From the NCBI GenBank assembly GCA_009911185.1, contig QXWW01000020.1, forward strand, positions 1-54,059: a stretch of 54,059 bases of DNA, read 5' to 3'. Origin of the DNA: Lachnospiraceae bacterium (GTDB lineage: Bacteria; Bacillota; Clostridia; Lachnospirales; Lachnospiraceae). The notes beneath the pieces were generated by a model. The model was not told the DNA's origin and ran no database searches. It saw only the letters and a program-made list of their open reading frames with translations. The position numbers were made by a program, and so were the translations under genes. Numbering within the stretch: position 1 is the first letter of the stretch; the number at the start of each line of letters is the position of its first letter. Positions 1-7,605 of this stretch are shown piece by piece.

Positions 1-47
1 TTTGAAATTTTGGTGCTATTTTTTATCTTTAGCGTATAATTACTTTT

Positions 48-77
48 TTGACATCCAAAACAAATTTATGTTATAAT
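48..77 (+). promoter_or_regulatory. Sigma-A type promoter upstream of the two-component system
   Basis: TTGACA at 48-53 and TATAAT at 72-77 are separated by 18 bases, both perfect hexamers. Transcription should start near 84, leaving a leader of about 350 bases before the histidine kinase start at 433. A well-placed ribosome site occurs early in that leader (see the small ORF at 128). Confidence 0.8.
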
Positions 78-127
78 ACAGAAAAATATTAATTAGCAGA
101 GAGTAGTTCGTGGAGGGGATATTCTTT

Positions 128-355
128 ATGCAGCAGAACTTTTTCCTGCATACTTTCCGTTTCCTGTGTCCTGACGGCTGTACTGCCGCAACGATAGCGG
201 GAATGTCCTGGTATCTCCCCTCTTACCATGTTTTCCGATATTACTTCCCAAAATCTGCAGACCGGAATTATTGCCAGTACCAGTTTATCAATGTCAGGAA
301 CCGCATGCCTTTGCCTGCAGCCAGCGGCAGCCTTTCGACTCTCGGCATTGATTAA
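128..355 (+). CDS. Small ORF in the kinase leader, 75 residues, doubtful
   Basis: The ATG at 128 has a good Shine-Dalgarno (TGGAGGGG, about 8 bases upstream) directly behind the strong promoter at 48-77, so it is probably translated. The protein is Cys/Tyr/Phe-rich and I recognise no family. A second open frame starting at 228 overlaps it, and the combined frames faintly recall the effector end of a LysR regulator, so this could be a decayed gene instead of a real leader peptide. Coding status is uncertain. Confidence 0.25.
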   Translation: MQQNFFLHTFRFLCPDGCTAATIAGMSWYLPSYHVFRYYFPKSADRNYCQYQFINVRNRMPLPAASGSLSTLGID

Positions 356-432
356 CCCGTTCCAAAAACAGATGAACAGATACATAAAAATTTCACCTAC
401 TACAAAAAGAACGTCGAAAAGGTAACCCGCTT

Positions 433-2175
433 ATGAATTTTGTAAAAAAATACCGGGAACATTTCATATACCGGCTCATCAGTTTGATTTTTGTGATTCT
501 TATTTTCATGATGTGCGCTTATATCATGATTATCCGGCATTCTGTCTCACAGACGCGGCAAAACGCCCTGGAATTGAACAAACGGCTTCTTACGCAGACA
601 GAATACCATCTGCAGGATTATTGGGATTCACTTTATAACGTGGCGGCTGCCTTCTGCTATTCACCTACTACGCTACAATATCTCTCCGGCGATTCTTTCA
701 GTCCTTTGCAGGACAGCGGCGAACTGGCATTTGTATTTTCCAATACCCTGCTGCTGAACGATCATATTTTAAGCGCTTACCTGTACAATGCGGATTTAAA
801 GCAGGTTGCAGCCATGGGAAAAGAGTTTTCGTTTTCCGCAAAACCTCTGAAGCTCTGTGCTTCCATGGAAATCCGAACGGAAGCCCTGACGGGCAGCAAC
901 GCGCTTTACTACAAAGTATTCTTTCCGATTTACAATCTGAAAAACGCTCGATATCAAACCGCGCTCGGCATGTGCATTTTTATTATGGAACCGGGAACTC
1001 TGGACGATATGCTGAAAGATTCCAAGGCAACGCAAAACAGCCAGATATTTCTGCTGGACGGTTCAGACCAGATTCTAAGCTGCACAGACAGGGAAAGACA
1101 GGGGACTATTCTGTCCATACGGGAGCAGCAAAGCAGCAGCTCTCTCTATTTTTACAGCCATTCCCTTTCTCTGAATGAATGGAAACTCGCCAGCCTGATA
1201 CCGGAACGAGATATGAATCAGCCGGACCGCATGCTGAATCACATTACAATAGCTGTATTTATGATTTCGTTGCTGCTGTTTTGTGTTTTAATCATTTACT
1301 GCAACTGGCAGATTACCCTCCCGATTCAGCACATTACAAAATTTATCCAAAATATTAATAAAGATCCATCCGCACGCATCGCTTTAAACCGCCGGGATGA
1401 AGTGGGTATCGTGGCGGACAGCTTAAATAAGATGTTAGATGAAAACCAGAAGCTTCAGGAAAAGTTCCTTTATTCCCAGCAGCGCATATACGAAGCGGAA
1501 CTGGCGACAAAGCAGGCGGAACTACTGGCTTACCGCAGTCAGATTAATCCGCATTTTCTCTATAATACCTTTGAATGCATCCGGGGTATGGCTCTTTACC
1601 ATGACGAAGACGACATTGCTGAAATCACGATGGCGCTTTCCAATGTCTTTCGTTATGTCGTAAAAGGCGAAGATATTGTAAGCGTAGCGGAAGAATTGGA
1701 ACATATTTTAGAATATGCCAAGATTATTGAATACCGTTTTATGGGAAAAATCAGTATAAACATTACCGCAAACAAGGATGTGCGGGAGAAAAAAGTGTTA
1801 AAACTGTTTTTGCAGCCATTAGTGGAAAACGCCGTCTTCCACGGACTGGAACAAAAAATCACTAACGGACTGGTGGAAGTTTCCATTACGGCGCCAGACG
1901 AGTCCCATCTTTGTTTTATCGTAAAAGACGACGGCTGCGGCATGGAACCAGAAAAACTAGACGATGTCAGAAGACAGTTAAACGACCGCAGAAATACTTT
2001 AAAAATCGGCCTGTTTAATATATATCAAAGACTAAAACTCTTTTATGGGGACAGGTTTGAATTTGAAATTGAAAGTGAACAAAACAAGGGAACCTGTATT
2101 ACAATTCTAATACCCAACGACATTGCAGAACGCACAGACGCCGGAGGTGGCAAGAATGACAATCTTCATAGTTGA
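433..2175 (+). CDS. YesM-type sensor histidine kinase
   Basis: A membrane sensor kinase that senses an extracellular cue and phosphorylates the response regulator encoded next. A first transmembrane helix at about residues 13-34 is followed by a roughly 235-residue extracellular sensor segment, a second helix at about 270-291 and a HAMP linker at about 293-345. The His_kinase domain carries the phospho-acceptor His374 in the motif INPHFLYN. The HATPase has an N box (PLVENAVFHG, about 462) and a G1 box (DDGCGM, about 499). The 580-residue length is normal for the family. It overlaps the response regulator by 20 bases, so the two are translationally coupled. YesM kinases often control carbohydrate transport, but no transporter lies alongside, so the ligand is unknown. 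Confidence 0.9.
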   Translation: MNFVKKYREHFIYRLISLIFVILIFMMCAYIMIIRHSVSQTRQNALELNKRLLTQTEYHLQDYWDSLYNVAAAFCYSPTTLQYLSGDSFSPLQDSGELAFVFSNTLLLNDHILSAYLYNADLKQVAAMGKEFSFSAKPLKLCASMEIRTEALTGSNALYYKVFFPIYNLKNARYQTALGMCIFIMEPGTLDDMLKDSKATQNSQIFLLDGSDQILSCTDRERQGTILSIREQQSSSSLYFYSHSLSLNEWKLASLIPERDMNQPDRMLNHITIAVFMISLLLFCVLIIYCNWQITLPIQHITKFIQNINKDPSARIALNRRDEVGIVADSLNKMLDENQKLQEKFLYSQQRIYEAELATKQAELLAYRSQINPHFLYNTFECIRGMALYHDEDDIAEITMALSNVFRYVVKGEDIVSVAEELEHILEYAKIIEYRFMGKISINITANKDVREKKVLKLFLQPLVENAVFHGLEQKITNGLVEVSITAPDESHLCFIVKDDGCGMEPEKLDDVRRQLNDRRNTLKIGLFNIYQRLKLFYGDRFEFEIESEQNKGTCITILIPNDIAERTDAGGGKNDNLHS

Positions 2176-2917
2176 CGATGAAGCCTGGATTACCATAGGT
2201 TTAAAAAAATTAATCGAAAAGTCCGCCCTGCCTTTTGAGGTAATCGGAGAAGCAAAAGATGGGATTACGGCTCTCGAAGAGATCCGGCTCTTGAATCCAG
2301 ATATTGTCTTTACAGATATCCGTATGCCCGGCATGACTGGTCTTGAACTGCTGGGACAGATCACAGACGACCCGTCCCTTACAGCAAAGGTTGTTATCAT
2401 CTCCGGGTATGCCGATTTCGAGTATGCCCGTACCGCCATGCGGAAAGGCTCCTGCGACTATCTTCTAAAGCCGATAAAGCAGGAAGATTTAAACAACATT
2501 TTAAACAAACTATACGACGCACATACGCCTTCTGAAACAGAAAACAAAGGCCCCCTTTCCAAAGAAGATTTGTTCAGCCAGCCTTCCCTTCAGAGTATTC
2601 TTGAAGAAATGAAGCTGGATTATAACAAAGACATCTCTTTGACAAAACTGGCAAAAAAATACGGCATTAGTCCCGGATATCTGAGTATGCAAATCAAGCA
2701 GGAGCTTGGAATTTCTTTTTCTGAATTTATTACGACAAAACGTATGCAGAAAGCAAAAGAACTTTTGCAGAATGAAACGTTCTCGGTAAGTGAAGTAGCA
2801 ACTGCAGTCGGTTATCATGATTATTTCTATTTCACAAAAGCTTTTAAAAAGATGCTGGGAATTTCTCCCAGCAAATACCGGAAAGATCTGAAACGGAATG
2901 ATTCCGAACACGCTTAG
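2156..2917 (+). CDS. YesN-type response regulator, REC plus AraC HTH
   Basis: A cytoplasmic DNA-binding response regulator. The N-terminal receiver has the acidic pair D7-D8, phospho-acceptor Asp54 in FTDIRMPG and the conserved lysine of LLKPIK near residue 105. The C-terminal about 100 residues form an AraC-type double helix-turn-helix (SLTKLAKKYGISPGYLS ... VATAVGYHDYFYFTKAFKK). I chose the ATG at 2156 because GGAGGTGG lies just upstream; an in-frame ATG at 2123 lies inside the kinase and lacks a ribosome site. It is the partner of the overlapping kinase and ends 14 bases before the convergent cobS stop. Confidence 0.92.
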   Translation: MTIFIVDDEAWITIGLKKLIEKSALPFEVIGEAKDGITALEEIRLLNPDIVFTDIRMPGMTGLELLGQITDDPSLTAKVVIISGYADFEYARTAMRKGSCDYLLKPIKQEDLNNILNKLYDAHTPSETENKGPLSKEDLFSQPSLQSILEEMKLDYNKDISLTKLAKKYGISPGYLSMQIKQELGISFSEFITTKRMQKAKELLQNETFSVSEVATAVGYHDYFYFTKAFKKMLGISPSKYRKDLKRNDSEHA

Positions 2918-2931
2918 AGAACATTCCTTGT

Positions 2932-3708
2932 TTATCTGAATGCCTTTGCAGAAAAACAAACCGCCGCCAACTGGAGTAATTCACACACCTGCAGAAACCA
3001 CCCTGCAAGATCTCCGGTAATCCCGCCAAATTTGTCCATAGACATCCTGTAATACCACAAAAACGCCAAAAAGGACGCCACGATCACAGCCCCTCCTGCC
3101 CATACATCCAGCCATAACAGCCCGGTTATGGCAAGTAAGCTTTCAAAGACCAGGATTCTCCTGGTTTTTTTCCTGTCCGCTGCACTGGAAAATAATGCCG
3201 CCAGACCGCTCTCTTTGGCACAGGGAAAGGACGTTACCGCATACCCGCTAAGGCAGCGGCTTAAAAAAAATCCCAACGCCGCCGCAGGAATCTGGGCAGT
3301 CTTTAGCTCTGTAACAAATCCAAAATACAACATAAAGTACACGCAAGCCCCGATCACCGCAAAAGCCCCTGTGTGCGAATCTTTTAAAATTTCCAGACGC
3401 CGTTCTCTGCTCTGCCAGGAACTTAAGGCGTCTATCGTATCTAAAAACCCGTCCATATGGATTCCTCCCGTTATCAGCAGGGGAAGCGCTGTGAGGATGG
3501 CTGCATATAGCTGAGAACCTACCGGAATCTGCTTCCCGTAGGTTCCCCATAAATAAAAAATCCCCCCCGCCGCCGCGCCTACCCAGGGGAAGAAACACAT
3601 CACATACTTCATATTCTGCTCTTCCCATTCTGTTTGGGGCATGGGAATTTTTGAATACATGGAAAAGGCAATGATACATGCTTTTATATATTTCAAAGCT
3701 TCCTCCAT
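2932..3708 (-). CDS. cobS: Adenosylcobinamide-GDP ribazoletransferase (cobalamin synthase)
   Basis: Integral membrane enzyme that joins adenosylcobinamide-GDP to alpha-ribazole (phosphate), the last step of the nucleotide loop assembly. The 258-residue length fits the family. Visible signatures are the acidic GGIHMDGFLDTIDAL segment near residue 80, which binds metal, and FGGITGDLAGWF near the C-terminus, along with several hydrophobic helices. It is the last gene of the cobalamin run. Its start overlaps the end of cobU by 16 bases, indicating coupled translation. It converges on the YesN regulator with no room for a separate long terminator. Confidence 0.95.
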   Translation of the reverse strand: MEEALKYIKACIIAFSMYSKIPMPQTEWEEQNMKYVMCFFPWVGAAAGGIFYLWGTYGKQIPVGSQLYAAILTALPLLITGGIHMDGFLDTIDALSSWQSRERRLEILKDSHTGAFAVIGACVYFMLYFGFVTELKTAQIPAAALGFFLSRCLSGYAVTSFPCAKESGLAALFSSAADRKKTRRILVFESLLAITGLLWLDVWAGGAVIVASFLAFLWYYRMSMDKFGGITGDLAGWFLQVCELLQLAAVCFSAKAFR

Positions 3709-4262
3709 TCTACTGGTATTCCACAGATTACTTCTACTATTTGAGCGGCGCGCTCACCGAGAAATCTGTGCACTCTGGCTGTTTGCCGCAAATATTCCAG
3801 GGTATCGTCATCATAGTTCAAATCGTCTTCAAAGATGTTATTACCCACAATAATCAAATGGAAACAACGTTTGGCCAAATAGCAGATCCCTTTTTCAACC
3901 GCCTCTGCTGTCTGACATTTTCTGCCCCCCGGTGAAAACATCTCATTTGCCACGAGATTCGACAGACATTCCAACAACAATATCTCATTTTTAGCAGTGG
4001 CGAGCGTTTCCAGATGCGTATACTGCTCCCTGGTTTCAAACTGCCGTTCGGCGCGCATCACACGATGGCGGCGTATCCGCTGCAAGCTCTCTGCATCGAC
4101 AGGCTCCATGGTCGCAAGATATACCAGCCTGGGCTCTGGCAGCAGCTGTTCCTGCAAAGCCTCTCTTCTGCGCTTTCGTTCTTTCTCTTTCAGTCTCACG
4201 GCAAGCTGCTCCGCATATTCAGATTTTCCGCTGCCGCTGCCGCCTGTCACAAAAATAATCAT
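3693..4262 (-). CDS. cobU: Adenosylcobinamide kinase / guanylyltransferase
   Basis: Bifunctional cytoplasmic enzyme that phosphorylates adenosylcobinamide and transfers GMP to it, forming the substrate for CobS. The N-terminus is the family P-loop TGGSGSGKS at residues 6-14. A His/Arg-rich stretch (RIRRHRVMR, about 60) holds the guanylyl-accepting histidine region. The C-terminal sequence follows CobU/CobP with NNIFEDD and a terminal GIPVEW. It has 189 residues, close to the usual 180. It sits between cobT (9 bases upstream) and cobS (16-base overlap). Confidence 0.95.
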   Translation of the reverse strand: MIIFVTGGSGSGKSEYAEQLAVRLKEKERKRRREALQEQLLPEPRLVYLATMEPVDAESLQRIRRHRVMRAERQFETREQYTHLETLATAKNEILLLECLSNLVANEMFSPGGRKCQTAEAVEKGICYLAKRCFHLIIVGNNIFEDDLNYDDDTLEYLRQTARVHRFLGERAAQIVEVICGIPVEWRKL

Positions 4263-4271
4263 ATTCTTCCT

Positions 4272-5324
4272 CTACTCCAGTGGCACATAATTCTCTATTT
4301 CAATCTGAGAAAATGTGCTCATATTCTCATAAATATGAAGTCCCATCTCCAACAGGGGAAACAACGCTACCGCTCCGGTTCCCTCTCCCAGGCACATACC
4401 GCAGGTCAGACTTGGAGATTTATGCAGTGCTTCCAATATCATAGCTCCCGCCGGCTCTTTGGATACATGAGAGGCCAGAAGATAATCTTCTGCCGCCGGG
4501 CAGATTCTTACCGCCGCCAAAGCCGCCGCTCCGGAAATAAATCCGTCCATCACCGCCGCGATCCCTGCCGCCGCCGCCCCAAGGTAAATGCCCGTAAGAC
4601 CTGCAAGATCAAAGCCGCCTACCTTGGCAAGCACATCCACCGGATCGGATACAAGCGGCTGGTGCATGGCGATCGCCTTCTCAATCACCTCAATTTTATG
4701 TGAAAGCCCTGCGGCAGACAAGCCGGCACCTCTGCCCGTCACCTCTTCCACCGGCCTTTGCAGCAGGACGCTTGCAACCGCACTGCTGGTAGTAGTATTT
4801 CCAATCCCCATCTCTCCGGTTGCAATCACATCATAGCCTTGTCTGTACAAATCCTGCGCTATGGATATCCCCGTTTCTATCGCGCGAACTGCTTCCTCTC
4901 TTGTCATAGCCGGTTCCTTCGCCATATTTCTGGTGCCATAGGCAATCTTCTTATTGATCACGCCAGACACGTCCGCCGCCATACCGATATCCACCGGATA
5001 AATATGCGTCTGCGTATCCCTGCACATAATGGCTGCACAGGTTTTTCCTTTGAGAAAATTTTCTGCTACAACCGCCGTGACTTCCTGTCCGGTCTGAGTT
5101 ACCCCCTCGGCCACCACTCCGTTATCCGCACACATGATAACCAATACCTTTTTATTCAAATGTATCCGACTGGTTCTTTGGATCCCCGCTATCTGAATCA
5201 GATTCTTTTCAAGCTTTCCCAGGCTTTTCAAAGGTTTGGCAATGGAATCCCACCGCTTCTCACAGGCAGAACATGATTCTTCATCTAACGGCTGAATCCT
5301 ATCTAAGCATTCCTTCATCTTCAT
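4272..5324 (-). CDS. cobT: Nicotinate-nucleotide-dimethylbenzimidazole phosphoribosyltransferase
   Basis: Activates the lower ligand base by transferring the phosphoribosyl group of nicotinate mononucleotide, giving alpha-ribazole phosphate. Family signatures are KPLKSLGKLE near the N-terminus, MCADNGVVAEGVTQ, GEMGIGNTTTSSA, the glycine-rich GRGAG and the C-terminal CLGEGTGAVALFPLLE, which holds the catalytic glutamate. It has 350 residues, a full-length CobT. ATGs at 5324 and 5318 are both possible; the ribosome site is not strong for either. It lies 44 bases downstream of cbiA in the same direction. Confidence 0.95.
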   Translation of the reverse strand: MKMKECLDRIQPLDEESCSACEKRWDSIAKPLKSLGKLEKNLIQIAGIQRTSRIHLNKKVLVIMCADNGVVAEGVTQTGQEVTAVVAENFLKGKTCAAIMCRDTQTHIYPVDIGMAADVSGVINKKIAYGTRNMAKEPAMTREEAVRAIETGISIAQDLYRQGYDVIATGEMGIGNTTTSSAVASVLLQRPVEEVTGRGAGLSAAGLSHKIEVIEKAIAMHQPLVSDPVDVLAKVGGFDLAGLTGIYLGAAAAGIAAVMDGFISGAAALAAVRICPAAEDYLLASHVSKEPAGAMILEALHKSPSLTCGMCLGEGTGAVALFPLLEMGLHIYENMSTFSQIEIENYVPLE

Positions 5325-5368
5325 CTTTCAATCTTCTTTCTCCGACTGGATTTGCTTTATGAAAGCTT

Positions 5369-6823
5369 TTATTCAGAAGAAAACCGCTTCCATGCAGCGT
5401 CTTTCTGGAAGGCTTTGCATCGCTGTAAAAATTCTGCGGCAAATTGCGGGTTCGAATAATAATATAAATGAGGAAACCCTGCCGCATAGGTTTCCCCTCC
5501 CTGTATACAGTCCCACTCACGGCCGGCCGCAGGCTTTCTTGCATGATAAGCCCCGCCGTTTTCTGTACAATCGTAATAATGATACTCATGTCCTTTGATA
5601 CTGCTTTTTTGAGGCAGCAATTGCCCGTTATTATTAGCCGCAAGCGTAATATAACCGAACCTTCCCAGGCGGTTTGTGCGATACGCCTTCCCCGGGAACA
5701 CGCCCGTCATGCTCCAGGCGGTTCCTTCGAGATCTTCCATACTCTCCTGCAAATATAAATAACCGCCGCATTCGGCAAGATAAGGCATTCCTTTTGTAAT
5801 GCATTTTTTAATACTTTCCCGCATAGCGCTGTTTTGGCTCAACGTCTGCGCATACAACTCCGGATAGCCACCGCACAAAAGCAGGCCGCTGATATTTTCC
5901 GGCAGCTTTCTGTCATGCAGAGGGGAAAAATACACCAACTCCGCGCCCAATTCCGCAAGCAGTTCCAGATTGTCCTGATAAAGAAAGCAAAAAGCCTCGT
6001 CTCTGGCAATTCCAACAGCAAGTCCCTGAACTTTCTTCGTCCTTTTCAGTATATGCAGAACTTGCGGCTCCACGGCGCGCAGTACCGGAGCCTGCCGCGC
6101 GCAGGATAAAAGCCGCTCCATATCCAGAGTCTCTTCCAGCAGTTCCGACAATTTTTGCATCTTTTGCCGGATATGAGCCACTTCCTCCGGCATAACCAGC
6201 CCCAGATGACGGCTGTCTATCACCAGTTCTGCACACTGAGGCACATACCCCAGCACTGCGATGGACAGCTCCCGTTCTATTATTTCTTTAAGTCTCCCAT
6301 AACTTCCAGAGGAAATCTGGTTCAGTATCACCCCGGTTATACGGCTGTGTTTTTTGTATTCCATAAACCCCTGAATCAGGGCCGTCACAGAAAGGCTCAT
6401 CCCTTTTGCATTCACAATCAGGATTACCGGCGTATCTGTGATCTTTGCCAGTTCATAAGAAGAGGCGGTCAGGCTATCTCCTCCCGCGCCGTCGTAATAC
6501 CCCATAACCCCCTCCACGATAGCGATGTCCACATCTCTGGCCGCCCTGCCAAACAGATATCTGGTCATCCCGCGTCCAGTAAAAAAGGTATCCAGATTCC
6601 TGGAGGGAATCCCTAAAATTTCCCGATGGAACAAGGGGTCAATATAATCCGGACCGCATTTAAAGGAAGCGGCATGGATTCCCCGGTTCTTCAAAGCCTG
6701 CAAAATCCCGCAGGTAATCAAGGTTTTCCCGCTTCCACTGGCAGGGGCCGCCAACATAAGCCGCGGTAATTTTACATGTATTATTTCTGTGTCCTTCACA
6801 GAACGCTGCAAATTACCACTCAT
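5369..6823 (-). CDS. cbiA: Cobyrinate a,c-diamide synthase
   Basis: ATP- and glutamine-dependent amidase that converts cobyrinic acid to its a,c-diamide. The N-terminal half is a dethiobiotin-synthetase-like P-loop domain (APASGSGKT, residues 26-34 from the start used). The C-terminal half is a class I glutamine amidotransferase with LLCGGYPELY and the nucleophile cysteine in AECGGYLYLQ. I took the ATG at 6823, which overlaps the upstream gene by 11 bases. Its ribosome site is weak, and homologues typically start about 17 residues later (near KLPRLM), so a downstream GTG is an alternative. The first gene of the lower-loop group cbiA-cobT-cobU-cobS. Confidence 0.93.
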   Translation of the reverse strand: MSGNLQRSVKDTEIIHVKLPRLMLAAPASGSGKTLITCGILQALKNRGIHAASFKCGPDYIDPLFHREILGIPSRNLDTFFTGRGMTRYLFGRAARDVDIAIVEGVMGYYDGAGGDSLTASSYELAKITDTPVILIVNAKGMSLSVTALIQGFMEYKKHSRITGVILNQISSGSYGRLKEIIERELSIAVLGYVPQCAELVIDSRHLGLVMPEEVAHIRQKMQKLSELLEETLDMERLLSCARQAPVLRAVEPQVLHILKRTKKVQGLAVGIARDEAFCFLYQDNLELLAELGAELVYFSPLHDRKLPENISGLLLCGGYPELYAQTLSQNSAMRESIKKCITKGMPYLAECGGYLYLQESMEDLEGTAWSMTGVFPGKAYRTNRLGRFGYITLAANNNGQLLPQKSSIKGHEYHYYDCTENGGAYHARKPAAGREWDCIQGGETYAAGFPHLYYYSNPQFAAEFLQRCKAFQKDAAWKRFSSE

Positions 6824-7208
6824 CTGCCCAGGTATCTGCCAGTTCTCCATATCCGTACCGGCGCATAACATCGCAGATTCCTTCGCGGATCTCCTCTCTG
6901 GAATAACTGCACTCTTCCAAAAATTCGTTATTCTTCCTATTTACATAATCATAGAAGCATAACGCAAGCTTCAGGTTTTCCAATCTGCGTCTTTCCTCAT
7001 CGGATTCCAGATAATCATACAGCAGGTTTTCCGCCTCATTGACCTTGCCATCCTGAACCAGCACTCTCAGCCTGCGGTACAAATCTCCGCTGTCCTTATG
7101 TTCAAAAACAACTTCTTCCTCTTTGATTTCGTCAATACCAAAAAGCAGTTTCAGCCATGTCCGCACGATCTCATGGGTAAGCCGCATGATATAATCATTT
7201 TCAACCAT
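6813..7208 (-). CDS. DUF6483-like hypothetical protein
   Basis: A 131-residue, acidic, mostly helical protein without membrane segments or a signal peptide. Its sequence (start MVENDYIMRL, then WLKLLFGID, LLYDYLESDEER and a Tyr/Trp-containing C-terminus) resembles the DUF6483 family as I recall it; no function is known. I chose the ATG at 7208 because GGCGGAG lies 8-10 bases upstream; the longer frame to 7301 runs into the thioesterase gene. It overlaps the thioesterase by 8 bases and cbiA by 11, so it is in the same transcript. Why it sits in a cobalamin operon is unclear. Confidence 0.7.
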   Translation of the reverse strand: MVENDYIMRLTHEIVRTWLKLLFGIDEIKEEEVVFEHKDSGDLYRRLRVLVQDGKVNEAENLLYDYLESDEERRRLENLKLALCFYDYVNRKNNEFLEECSYSREEIREGICDVMRRYGYGELADTWADEW

Positions 7209-7587
7209 TTTTCTGCTCCGCCTTCTTCTGAAATTTCTCTTCCTCCACAATAAAGCGTTCATGTCTTGCCTTGCCGATTTCCCCTTTTTCATCCTTCGCA
7301 ACGATGGAAAAAACGAGTTTTCTGCCCTCTACCTTTTCCAGCACAGATTCACACCGTACCTTCATTCCTACCGGAGTAGGCGCCAAATGTTCCAGTTCCA
7401 GTTTTGTTCCCACCGTACCCTTTCCGGGCTCTAAACTATCTGCAACACTTTTCCAGGCAGTCTCTTCCATAAGGGCCGCCATTCTGGGAGTTGCAAGCAC
7501 CTGCAGGGTGCCGCTCTTATATACTTGCGCCGTATCATTGCCGGTGACTGTCATTTCCTCCAGTCCTTTTCTACCTGCTTCTAACAT
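7201..7587 (-). CDS. Hot-dog fold thioesterase, FlK-like
   Basis: A 128-residue single-domain protein of the fluoroacetyl-CoA-thioesterase-like hot-dog family. Family features are LATPRMAALMEETAW, which carries the Thr and Glu used in catalysis by FlK, and LELEHLAPTPVGMKV, which carries the catalytic His. Members hydrolyse assorted acyl-CoAs; the substrate cannot be told from sequence. It lies 18 bases downstream of the large FN3 gene and overlaps the next gene by 8 bases, so all of these look co-transcribed. No obvious chemical link to cobalamin. Confidence 0.75.
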   Translation of the reverse strand: MLEAGRKGLEEMTVTGNDTAQVYKSGTLQVLATPRMAALMEETAWKSVADSLEPGKGTVGTKLELEHLAPTPVGMKVRCESVLEKVEGRKLVFSIVAKDEKGEIGKARHERFIVEEEKFQKKAEQKNG

Positions 7588-7605
7588 GCCAATCTCCTTT
7601 TTCTT